Origin: Shewanella frigidimarina
GTDB lineage: Bacteria > Pseudomonadota > Gammaproteobacteria > Enterobacterales > Shewanellaceae
Assembly (NCBI RefSeq): GCF_003797125.1
Contig: NZ_RKKE01000001.1
Location: forward strand, 1-64,000
DNA: 64,000 nucleotides
Direction of reading: 5' to 3'
The notes beneath the pieces are model-generated. The model was not told the origin of the DNA. It searched no databases and saw nothing but the letters and a program-made list of their open reading frames with translations. Positions 57,198-64,000 of the stretch are shown in pieces. The position numbers and the translations under genes were made by a program. The stretch's first letter is position 1, and every line of letters begins with the position of its first letter.

Positions 57198-57413
57198 GTA
57201 ACAAGTAAGAACATTTACTCGCTAGGCGTCTTCCTCCAACGTTTTAGTGTGTATCCAAAGGTTTGATTACTGACTTTTGTATTTACTTGTCGCGACAGTT
57301 TTATGTTCATTGTTCATCATCATCCCTATTTGGGGAGTATTAACACGCTAGCGCACTGTTAATCACAACCCACAAAGAACGACTTAGGCAACCAAATTGG
57401 TTGCCCTTTTTTT
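57198..57413 (+). ncRNA. candidate sigma-E-dependent small RNA, unit B
   Basis: About 215 nt. The 5' leader is closed by ACAAGTAA / TTACTTGT (57201-57208 with 57283-57290). The core follows: seed TGTTCATCATC (57311-57321), CCC-TATTT-GGG hairpin, an ATTAACA...TGTTAAT hairpin around GCTAGC, and terminator GGCAACC...GGTTGCC with T7 (57387-57413). No reading frame is conserved between the units. The long leader could be processed off to leave an RNA like unit A. Confidence 0.65.
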
Positions 57414-57705
57414 ATGTTCATTTTGTGTTTTACACAAATAAAACCAAAATCATTATCATCAATATTTACCGCGACCATATGCATAACTAATAGCTTACTT
57501 GAGCTCCCCTCAGAACTAAACTAACAGTAAACAACTAATTTTAAATAATTAATCCCAAAAAATTAAAAAATTTACAGTATCGATTTCCAGTTCACTTCAA
57601 TGCTATTTTAGCTTTCAAAAACCTCGCCAGCCCTTCGAAAACATCAGCAAATAAATCAAAAAATCTACTCTGACAAAATAAATAAAAAAAAATTATTTTA
57701 TTTGT

Positions 57706-57732
57706 GAACTTTCCTGATTACGCTCGGTCTTA
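57706..57732 (+). promoter_or_regulatory. sigma-E-like promoter of unit C
   Basis: GAACTT (57706-57711), 16 bp, TCTTA (57728-57732). Start expected near 57739. The -10 is weaker than that of unit A. Confidence 0.62.
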
Positions 57733-57738
57733 TTTATT

Positions 57739-57991
57739 GTACGAAAAAGATGTAGCTTGAAGTAAGTGCAGCATAATGAGTTAATCTCCTCTCCCGGAGA
57801 TAAATGATTACACTGCTTAGTGATTTATCCTACTTACCTCAAACTTCAGTTAGGATTGATTTACTGCTATACCGTTTTAATGTTCATTGTTCATCATCAT
57901 CCCTATTTGGGAAGTATTAACACGCTAGCGCACCGTTAATCGCTCCCCACAAAGAACGACTTAGGCAACCAAATTGGTTGCCCTTTTTTTT
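57739..57991 (+). ncRNA. candidate sigma-E-dependent small RNA, unit C
   Basis: About 250 nt. The leader folds as a long hairpin: GCTTGAAGTAAG (57755-57766) pairs with CTTACCTCAAAC (57833-57844) with few mismatches, enclosing GCAG/CTGC, TAAT/ATTA and ATCTCC/GGAGAT. The core with seed TGTTCATCATC (57888-57898), the CCC-TATTT-GGG hairpin and the GCTAGC hairpin is almost identical to unit B. Terminator GGCAACC...GGTTGCC plus T8 ends at 57991. Confidence 0.65.
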
Positions 57992-58272
57992 GGATTAATT
58001 TTGTACTTTTACATTGATAAAACCAAAAAGCCTCATCAGCGACATTTACCACGGCCATATGCATAACCAATAACTTACTTGAGTTCACCTCTGAACTTAA
58101 ATCAACATAAGCACCTAATTACAAACGCTTTAATAATCGATATTATCGAATCCAGGTTAACTCTAACGTTATTTCTAATTTAAAAAATGCATCCTTCCTC
58201 CAAAAATATCGACCGGATAGCTCAAAAAAGTGACTATCACAAAAATAAATTAAAAAAAGTCATTTTCTTTGT

Positions 58273-58299
58273 GAACTTTCCTGATATCACCCGGTCTTA
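58273..58299 (+). promoter_or_regulatory. sigma-E-like promoter of unit D
   Basis: GAACTT (58273-58278), 16 bp, TCTTA (58295-58299). The spacer differs from unit C at several bases while its length is kept. Start near 58306. Confidence 0.62.
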
Positions 58300-58305
58300 T
58301 TTATT

Positions 58306-58564
58306 GTACGAACAAGTATGTAATGATTAAAATGTAGTTTGAAGTAAGTGCAGTATGATGAGTTAGCCTTCTCCCCCGGAGTTAATTGATTACACTGCTT
58401 AGTGATTTATCCTTCTTACCTCAAACTTCAGTTAGGATTGAGTTACTGCTACACCATTTTAATGTTCATCATCATCCCCATTGGGAAGTGTTAACACGCT
58501 AGCGCATTGTTAATGACAACCCGTAAAGAGTTATTTTGGCAGCCAATATGGCTGCCATTTTTTT
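58306..58564 (+). ncRNA. candidate sigma-E-dependent small RNA, unit D
   Basis: About 260 nt, a close relative of unit C shifted by about 570 bp. The leader stem is slightly better (GTTTGAAGTAAG / CTTACCTCAAAC, one mismatch). Seed TGTTCATCATC at 58463-58473. The terminator stem is GGCAGCC...GGCTGCC where B and C have GGCAACC...GGTTGCC, so one A-T pair became G-C on both sides, a compensatory change that supports the RNA fold. Ends T7 at 58564, 39 bp before the convergent aminopeptidase stop. Confidence 0.68.
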
Positions 58565-58602
58565 GTCTTTTTTTGATGTAAAAAGGTCATAACATTTTCT
58601 TG

Positions 58603-60384
58603 TTAAAAATTGAGTAAATTATCTAACTGAATTTGCAATGAAGGATGATAACCAGCACGGGCTTTTGTATAGATTTCAGCCAACTCTTGTTGATAACCAG
58701 CAATTTGTAATTCAACAAACAAAGGTCTTACAAATTTACCTCTGCCAATGCGGCATAAATAATCACTTAATGCAGGTAAGACAGGATCATAATGATTACG
58801 GATGGCGACGCGATACCAATCACACGCTATTTCTGCATTAGGACTGTTTGTTAATGTAAAAGTCTCATCTAAATCTAATAACGTAACTTGGCTTACCATT
58901 AGCGGTAATTGAGTCAGAAAATATTGCCAGTGATGAACTCGCCAATCGCTCACCAACAACTCACTTGCCAAAGCGCCTTTGACGATAGCTTCCACAGCCA
59001 AATCAACTTTATCCAAGCTGCTTGATGTAGGGCCTTTAAACCATAGTGGTAATCCTTGCCCGTACACCCACTCATTGAGTTCTGAGAGGGTTAATTTATC
59101 GTGATGCTCCACCAGCAATGTCTGTGTTGCATAATCAATGAACGTTTCGGTGGTAATCGCGCTAAACGAAAAATGCTCAACATAACCAAATAGAAAGCGA
59201 TCAAATGAAGGCCGCCCTAATCGATTTTCCAGTTCATGAACAAACATCGATGCTTTATCGTAGGTAAACCGATTAAATGCCAGATTAGGATCTTGATCTT
59301 GTACATTGGCTGGTAGAGTTTGGTTTGCTAAGGGAGTAGATTCGATTTCCACTTGCAAACGTCCGTACTCGATAACCCATTCAAGTTCTGCCTGCTCTCT
59401 ACCATAAATAGCTTCAACAATACGATTGGTAAAGTAAGTGGTAAATCCTTCATTAAGCCATAAGTCTCGCCAAGTCGCATTACTGACTAAGTTGCCTGTC
59501 CATGAATGGGCTAATTCATGAGCAACCGTTGAAACAAGACTTTTATCCCCAGCAATTAGGGTGGGAGTCATAAATGCCAGCATAGGGTTTTCCATGCCAC
59601 CAAAAGGAAAACTCGGTGGCAATACAATCATGTCATAACGGCCCCAAGCATAGGGTCCTAGTATGGACTCTGCCATTAAGATCATTGATTCGGTATCTTC
59701 AAATTCTTTAGCTGCAGCTGCAAGCATATCGGGTTCAGTATAAATACCACTTCGAGGTCCAGTGGCTTGAAAGCTTAACTCTCCAACAGCAATGGCTAAT
59801 AAGTGTGTTGGGATAGGTTTGTTCATGCAAAACTCAAACACACCATTATCTGGCAGTTCTGGTGTATTTTCAGCACTCATTACCGCGCGTAAACCTTGCG
59901 GAGCGGTGACGGTCGCATTAAACGTTATGCGTGCTTTTGGGGTATCTTGTAAGGGTATCCAGCTGCGAGCATTAATGGGTTGCGATTGGCTAAACAGATA
60001 AGGTAATTTTTTTCCTAGCGTTTGTTCTGGTGTAAGCCATTGCAGCCCCTGTGCTGTTGGTGAGGTACGATAATGGATGACCACCTCAGTTAAGTGTTCC
60101 CCCACATCAATAACCAGCTTTTGACCCAATATGGCATTCACATCAGTCACATAATGCGACAACACATTAGCATCGCTGTCAGTGACATCTTCTATGATCA
60201 AGTCTCGGCAATCTAGCACTAATGAAAGTGCAGCCATTTTTCGGGTAAACTGTAACCTGGCAATGCCATTAAGTTGCTGTAAGTCAAAATTAACCACAAT
60301 ATTAAGTTCAAGATGATGCACGCATAAAGCATCAGTATTGGCACTTGAATGGTAATCGTGTTGTACGTCCCATTTTGAAGTCAC
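58603..60384 (-). CDS. M1-family aminopeptidase (leukotriene A4 hydrolase-like)
   Basis: Zinc metallopeptidase that removes N-terminal residues from peptides. 593 residues: beta-rich N domain, catalytic domain with exopeptidase motif GGMEN (262-266) and zinc site HELAH (289-293) plus Glu312 in WLNEGFTTYF, and a C-terminal helical domain as in leukotriene A4 hydrolase. Length and domain order match cold-active aminopeptidases from marine gammaproteobacteria. No signal peptide, so probably cytoplasmic. It sits between small-RNA units D and E. Confidence 0.93.
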   Translation of the reverse strand: MTSKWDVQHDYHSSANTDALCVHHLELNIVVNFDLQQLNGIARLQFTRKMAALSLVLDCRDLIIEDVTDSDANVLSHYVTDVNAILGQKLVIDVGEHLTEVVIHYRTSPTAQGLQWLTPEQTLGKKLPYLFSQSQPINARSWIPLQDTPKARITFNATVTAPQGLRAVMSAENTPELPDNGVFEFCMNKPIPTHLLAIAVGELSFQATGPRSGIYTEPDMLAAAAKEFEDTESMILMAESILGPYAWGRYDMIVLPPSFPFGGMENPMLAFMTPTLIAGDKSLVSTVAHELAHSWTGNLVSNATWRDLWLNEGFTTYFTNRIVEAIYGREQAELEWVIEYGRLQVEIESTPLANQTLPANVQDQDPNLAFNRFTYDKASMFVHELENRLGRPSFDRFLFGYVEHFSFSAITTETFIDYATQTLLVEHHDKLTLSELNEWVYGQGLPLWFKGPTSSSLDKVDLAVEAIVKGALASELLVSDWRVHHWQYFLTQLPLMVSQVTLLDLDETFTLTNSPNAEIACDWYRVAIRNHYDPVLPALSDYLCRIGRGKFVRPLFVELQIAGYQQELAEIYTKARAGYHPSLQIQLDNLLNF

Positions 60385-60700
60385 AAAAAATCCTTACCGA
60401 GAGAATAAAACATGAAATTTAGCAAAGATAATAGCATTTGCATCTAAAAATATGCTGTAAAAAGTCGCATTAAAACCTCATCACTCAGAGTTGCCACGCT
60501 TATCAATTCAAAGCATATAGATTCATTAAGCAACAAAGTGGGCTCTGCGCAATGCCAATCTTCGCTTTATACTGCTTTAAACTTAATGGGTCCTATCGAA
60601 AAATAGCTTCCCATTTAATTTTTACCAGTGCATTGATATCCGAATTTTCGACTCAAATTTATTTTTAAATAAAAATAAGCACTTTTTTTTACCTCCAAGG

Positions 60701-60727
60701 GAACTAACTTAAAAATGACTAGTCTGA
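60701..60727 (+). promoter_or_regulatory. sigma-E-like promoter of unit E
   Basis: GGAACT with the GAACTA hexamer at 60701-60706, 16-bp spacer, TCTGA at 60723-60727. It keeps the double G of the RpoE -35 consensus. Start near 60734. Confidence 0.68.
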
Positions 60728-60733
60728 ATATAT

Positions 60734-60874
60734 GAACCGAATTTGCATTACTTTATTTACAGCTAGTAGCGTTTTTTTGTTCATCATCATTCTCCTATTT
60801 GATAGTAGTAACAATCTATCGACAGTATTGCCCTTAGCAATAGCAGCAACCTCTTAGTTAGGTTGCTTTTTTTT
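60734..60874 (+). ncRNA. candidate sigma-E-dependent small RNA, unit E
   Basis: About 140 nt. The same 11-nt seed TGTTCATCATC occurs at 60778-60788. The following sequence is diverged from A-D, with a CAAT...ATTG hairpin in place of the GCTAGC hairpin. Terminator GCAACCT-N7-AGGTTGC with T8 (60846-60874). It is the only unit separated from the others, by the aminopeptidase gene, and it converges on pstS. Confidence 0.65.
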
Positions 60875-60899
60875 ATCTTTTTTTCAACGCAAGAAAACA

Positions 60900-60924
60900 A
60901 AAAAGGCCTCAAAGAGGCCTTTTT
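60900..60924 (-). terminator. terminator of pstS
   Basis: AAAAAGGCCTC-AAA-GAGGCCTTTTT, an 11-bp perfect stem, 23 bp after the pstS stop on the minus strand. Confidence 0.9.
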
Positions 60925-60946
60925 AAGTTTACAGAAAGTTCGCTAA

Positions 60947-61918
60947 TTAAAGCTTGATACCCACTTTCTCTAAATCTTTAGTAATCACAGATGTTGGTAA
61001 TGGCACATAACCATCTTTCTCAACAATTTGTTGACCTTGCTTAGACAATACGAAGCGTAAGAATTCACGATCCATTGGCGATAGGTCTTTGTTAGGGTGC
61101 TTGTTTACATAAACATATAAGTAACGAGAAAGCGGGTAAGTACCGTCAGCAGCATTAGCAGCCGTCGCTTCGATAAACTTATCGCCTTTCTTAGAGATAG
61201 CGACAGCTTTTACACCAGCAGTTTTGTAACCAATACCTGAATAACCAATGGCATTCAATGACTGTGATACAGACTGAACGACTGAAGCAGAACCAGGTTG
61301 CTCATTTACGTTTGGACGGAAATCGCCTTTACATAACGCTTTTTCTTTAAAGTAACCGTATGTACCAGACACTGAGTTACGACCGTAAAGCTGAACGTCT
61401 TTTGCAGCCCAGTTACCATCTAAACCGGCATCCCCCCAACGGTTGATTTCTTTACCGCCACACTTATGTGTAGAAGAAAAAATCGCATCAATTTGTTCAA
61501 TGCTTAAGCCTGTTATTGGGTTATCTTTGTGTACGAATACGGCTAGTGCATCAATTGCAACACGTACTGCCGTTGGCTGGTAGCCATAATGTTTTTCAAA
61601 CGCTTCAACTTCATTAGGCTTCATCTTGCGGCTCATTGGGCCGAACTGAGAAGTTCCTTCAGTTAACGCTGGTGGCGCAGTAGAAGAACCTGCAGCTTGA
61701 ATTTGGATATTAACGTTAGGGTAAATATGTTTGAACTCTTCAGCCCATAACGTCATCATATTTGCTAATGTGTCAGAACCGACCGAAGACAAGTTACCAG
61801 AAACACCGCTGGTTTTTTCGTATATTGGTAAAGTAGGATCAATAGCAGCCATAGATGCTGCTGAGAATACGCCAGCGGCTGTAAGAGTAATCGCGCCGAC
61901 AAGTTTGTTCAGTTTCAT
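60947..61918 (-). CDS. pstS: phosphate ABC transporter substrate-binding protein PstS
   Basis: Periplasmic phosphate-binding protein, 323 residues. Signal peptide about 1-25 (cleavage around SMAA). Phosphate-binding segments include [38 protein letters not shown] and a Gly-rich [12 protein letters not shown]. The family is the longer PstS type of marine gammaproteobacteria. Four phased Pho-box repeats lie upstream, so it should be strongly induced by phosphate starvation. The pstCAB genes are not in this window. Confidence 0.94.
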   Translation of the reverse strand: MKLNKLVGAITLTAAGVFSAASMAAIDPTLPIYEKTSGVSGNLSSVGSDTLANMMTLWAEEFKHIYPNVNIQIQAAGSSTAPPALTEGTSQFGPMSRKMKPNEVEAFEKHYGYQPTAVRVAIDALAVFVHKDNPITGLSIEQIDAIFSSTHKCGGKEINRWGDAGLDGNWAAKDVQLYGRNSVSGTYGYFKEKALCKGDFRPNVNEQPGSASVVQSVSQSLNAIGYSGIGYKTAGVKAVAISKKGDKFIEATAANAADGTYPLSRYLYVYVNKHPNKDLSPMDREFLRFVLSKQGQQIVEKDGYVPLPTSVITKDLEKVGIKL

Positions 61919-61974
61919 TTTAATGCTCCAGAATTAAGCGTACTAAGTTTTTAAAACGTAGTCAGTATCGACCT

Positions 61975-62018
61975 CATTGATGACAAGTCTATGACATTGA
62001 CATGACAGTTGTGTGACA
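61975..62018 (-). promoter_or_regulatory. double Pho box upstream of pstS
   Basis: Four TGACA elements (TGTCA on the minus strand) start at 61981, 61992, 62003 and 62014, with exact 11-bp spacing. Each 22-bp pair makes one PhoB dimer site (consensus CTGTCAT-N4-CTGTCAT), so this is two sites in tandem, 60-100 bp before the pstS ATG. The cognate PhoB gene is at the window end. Confidence 0.92.
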
Positions 62019-62392
62019 CTAGCAGTAAAACTGACTTATTTGATAAAACAAATAAAAAGCCAATTAAGATCAATTACTTACCAAAGATAGATGGTAAAAG
62101 GTTAATTTATACAATAGATAAATAACCACTAAACACATTATAAACAAGATAATTACTGCTTAAAATTATAGCAATAACGCTATATTATGACATTCATAAT
62201 AATGGTTGAATTTAAGCAATTTATGCCTTACCAGCGATTGATTCAACACTATCCCCCTAAGACTAATTACATTAACATTCCTTAGTTGTTTTGAACTGAT
62301 TAGGTCATTATTATTAGTTATTTGAATTAAGGTGCAGCAACAAAAAAACAGCACGAATGCTGCTTTTTAAGGATTGCACATCTAGATGCTAT
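62019..62392. other. pstS-phoR intergenic region
   Basis: AT-rich stretch of 374 bp between two minus-strand genes. It holds the phoR terminator at its right end. The pstS promoter elements are described separately. Nothing else recognised. Confidence 0.55.
62341..62367 (-). terminator. terminator of phoR
   Basis: Minus strand AAAAAGCAGCA-TTCG-TGCTGTTTTTTT: a short stem with UUCG loop and T run, 26-52 bp after the phoR stop. Confidence 0.8.
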
Positions 62393-63688
62393 CTATTGCC
62401 GAACTAACAAGTGCGATGGAATAACAAAACTGAAGATACTGCCTTTGCCATACTCACTCGTCACCTTAAGCTCACTGTGATGATGGTTTAAAGCATGTTT
62501 TACTATCGCTAACCCTAAACCACTGCCGCCAGTTTTACTTGAACGCGCATTATCTACTCGATAAAAGCGTTCAGTTAAGCGGTTAATATGTTGTGGAGCG
62601 ATACCCACCCCAGTATCTGCCACCGAAAACAACGCTCCGGTTGCAACACTTTGCCAATTAACCGAAATCGTTCCACCAGGGCTGGTATAACGTATTGCAT
62701 TTGAAATCAAGTTGGAGCAAGCACTGCGTAATTGCAATTCATTGCCATGGGTATTCAAACCCGGTTCGCAATTAAACACTAATGTATAGTCGGTGCCAGC
62801 AAGGGCTTTGGCCTCTTCTTTAAGAATTTCCATCATCAATGACATATTAACCGTTTGCGATAAATCAATATCCACAGCATCTTCAATGCGCGACAGGGCC
62901 AACAATTGCTCAACCATAGATTGCATTCGAGTCGTCTGTTGCTGCATCAACGATAGTGGTTTGTGATTAGGAGAGTCTGCGTCTTCCATGGTTTGCATAA
63001 TTTCTAAATACCCCTGCAATACTGTCAGTGGGGTCTTAAGTTCATGGGAAACGTTAGCCACAAAATCTTTGCGCATACCTTCTAACTGATGAATTCGAGT
63101 GACATCTCGAGCAATTAACAACAATTGTCGATCGCCATAGCTCATTACTCGAATTTCAAGTAATCGCTTATCTGACACCGGAGAAGGGATTTCTAATGGT
63201 TCTTTGTATTGTGCTTTCTTTATATAAGTCGAAAAATCAGGATGGCGAATAAGGTTATCAATTCTCTGACCATTATCTTGAGGCCAAACAAAGCCTAAGA
63301 TTAATTGAGCGAGCTTGTTACACCATAAGATATTATGTTCTGCATCAAGTACTACTGCCGCATCTGGTAAGGCCTCAGCGCCTTGACGAAAACGAGCTAA
63401 TAAAGTCGCTAACTGACCCACTCGACGACGATTCTTGCCTTGCAGGCGATATATTCCATTGAATACCCCCTCCCAGCTTCCACGCCCTTGAGGAGGCGTA
63501 AGCTTTTTATCTTTCCATAACCAGAAGTTTAAACGAGTAAGTTGACGATAATGCCACACAAGTAATGCAATCGAGCCTAATAGCATTACGATAACAACTT
63601 GATTGAATAAAGCGCCGATAAGCATAAATAAAACAAGCAATAAAGCTAACCGGAAAAATAAACGATATCCAGAGTACGAGATAAACAT
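62393..63688 (-). CDS. phoR: phosphate regulon sensor kinase PhoR
   Basis: Inner-membrane histidine kinase, 431 residues. Two N-terminal helices (about 9-44), a basic linker, a PAS domain (about 100-200), HisKA with His215 in VSHELKTPL, and HATPase motifs LISNAIRYTSPGG, VADTGVGI and GGSGLGLAIVKHAL. It phosphorylates PhoB at low phosphate. It lies 176 bp after phoB, consistent with the phoBR order. Confidence 0.95.
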   Translation of the reverse strand: MFISYSGYRLFFRLALLLVLFMLIGALFNQVVIVMLLGSIALLVWHYRQLTRLNFWLWKDKKLTPPQGRGSWEGVFNGIYRLQGKNRRRVGQLATLLARFRQGAEALPDAAVVLDAEHNILWCNKLAQLILGFVWPQDNGQRIDNLIRHPDFSTYIKKAQYKEPLEIPSPVSDKRLLEIRVMSYGDRQLLLIARDVTRIHQLEGMRKDFVANVSHELKTPLTVLQGYLEIMQTMEDADSPNHKPLSLMQQQTTRMQSMVEQLLALSRIEDAVDIDLSQTVNMSLMMEILKEEAKALAGTDYTLVFNCEPGLNTHGNELQLRSACSNLISNAIRYTSPGGTISVNWQSVATGALFSVADTGVGIAPQHINRLTERFYRVDNARSSKTGGSGLGLAIVKHALNHHHSELKVTSEYGKGSIFSFVIPSHLLVRQ

Positions 63689-63864
63689 AGGCTACCTAAA
63701 TACGAAAGTAACGCCGCCAACACATTCAGTGCCGTTACTGATTATTAGGGCTAACGAGGAACCACAAGATAGCCTAAATCGACTATTATGGCTAGACAGC
63801 GAAAAAAACAGTTTTTAAAAAGCCCTGCTTAATATAGCAGAACTTTTCAAGCAGCCAATACGAA

Positions 63865-64000
63865 TTACATTCTGGTTGAAAATCGATAACCAGCACCACG
63901 AACAGTTTGGATCAATTTATCATGTCCACCCTCTTCTACGGCTTTTCGTAAACGTCTGATGTGCACATCGACAGTTCGATCTTCAACATACACATTGGTG
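63865..64000 (-). CDS. phoB: phosphate regulon response regulator PhoB (3' end only)
   Basis: The last 44 codons of a minus-strand gene that continues past the window end. It reads [20 protein letters not shown], then a stretch ending [10 protein letters not shown], the C-terminal winged-helix domain (recognition helix and wing) of the OmpR/PhoB family. Position upstream of phoR and the Pho boxes before pstS make PhoB the natural assignment. Confidence 0.92.
   Translation of the reverse strand, partial: TNVYVEDRTVDVHIRRLRKAVEEGGHDKLIQTVRGAGYRFSTRM

Larger units (their letters stand above)
56252..58602 (+). other. 2.35-kb non-coding region with four tandem small-RNA-like units
   Basis: No open frame of note occurs on either strand over 2.3 kb. 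Instead there are four transcription-unit-like modules A-D (promoter, seed, terminator), spaced 682, 541 and 567 bp promoter to promoter. C and D are nearly the same over almost their whole length, B matches them mainly in the 3' part, and A is shortest and most different. Between A and B (56620-57160) short fragments such as AACACGCTATTAATGTGTC resemble the core of the other units, so a decayed copy may lie there. Confidence 0.75.
60385..60946 (+). other. intergenic region carrying unit E
   Basis: A 562-bp stretch between two minus-strand genes. The right half holds small-RNA unit E on the plus strand and the pstS terminator. The left part must contain the aminopeptidase promoter; nothing else was seen. 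Confidence 0.65.

Noticed and set aside
57739..58564. CsrB/CsrC-type RNAs
   Set aside because: GGA motifs in loops are few and not repeated as in Csr-titrating RNAs.
56252..58602. Reading the repeats as a CRISPR array or insertion sequences
   Set aside because: Units are hundreds of bases apart with diverged spacers, there are no short regular repeats, no cas or transposase genes and no terminal inverted repeats. Promoter plus terminator in each unit fits RNA genes better.
63825..63840. phoB terminator (CTGCT/AGCAG)
   Set aside because: The stem is only 5 bp with a weak, separated T run, and phoR downstream is probably co-transcribed.

Overview
The window looks like a chromosomal segment of a marine or cold-water Shewanella. 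The support is synteny and family content that I recall from that genus: dctPQM-dctBD, the liu (ivd) operon behind a MerR-type LiuR, etfBA next to hns, rcsF-trmO-proS, and a pstS/phoR/phoB block. This is recognition from gene order, not a search result. Coding sequence is mostly moderate-GC. One block (about 26-33 kb) is visibly GC-richer and may be acquired.

Layout. (1) 1-530: two identical tRNA-Glu genes in a 208-bp tandem repeat, then tRNA-Ala. (2) 530-7280: a C4-dicarboxylate TRAP transporter (dctPQM) behind a sigma-54-type promoter with two upstream palindromes, then its sensor kinase and sigma-54 activator (dctBD). (3) 7280-14760: MFS transporter, ybaY-tesB, menA-like prenyltransferase, gnd, prpE. 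(4) 15070-23700: liuR and the leucine/isovalerate degradation operon liuABCDE with a 3-oxoacid CoA-transferase pair. (5) 23830-24714: tandem-domain universal stress protein, with a perfect FNR/EtrA-type box far upstream. (6) 25948-33229: nine recognisable genes for a Mrp-type cation/proton antiporter with archaeal Mbh-like subunit order, three NuoL/N-like subunits (the last apparently degenerate), and two extra small ORFs. (7) 33759-45101: acyl-CoA dehydrogenase, tdk, an NhaC-family transporter behind a lysine riboswitch, etfBA, hns, rcsF, trmO, a hexapeptide acyltransferase, proS. (8) 45167-50298: GAF-histidine kinase and HD-GYP response regulator, patatin-like lipase, NlpE-like lipoprotein. 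(9) 50376-54062: rmlACBD for dTDP-L-rhamnose and a 53-residue basic/acidic protein. (10) 54218-56251: mgtE, glutathione peroxidase. (11) 56480-60880: an apparently non-coding array of five related transcription units, four in tandem and one beyond an M1 aminopeptidase gene. (12) 60947-64000: pstS with four phased Pho-box repeats, phoR, and the 3' end of phoB.

How parts work together. LiuR-type operators (16 bp, TTTACGTTTACGTAAA-like) lie before liuR, before the acyl-CoA dehydrogenase at 33759 and before etfBA. This ties branched-chain acyl-CoA dehydrogenation to its electron acceptor flavoprotein. The dct locus is a closed loop of transporter, sensor and sigma-54 activator. pstS carries the operator for the PhoB encoded at the window edge.

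The most exciting item is the array at 56.5-60.9 kb. Each of the five units has a sigma-E-like promoter (GAACTT/GAACTA, exactly 16 bp, TCAAA/TCAGA/TCTTA/TCTGA), an identical 11-nt segment TGTTCATCATC, and an intrinsic terminator; one terminator stem shows a compensatory base-pair change. I read this as a multicopy family of envelope-stress small RNAs, functionally comparable with MicA/RybB/VrrA. It may be undescribed.
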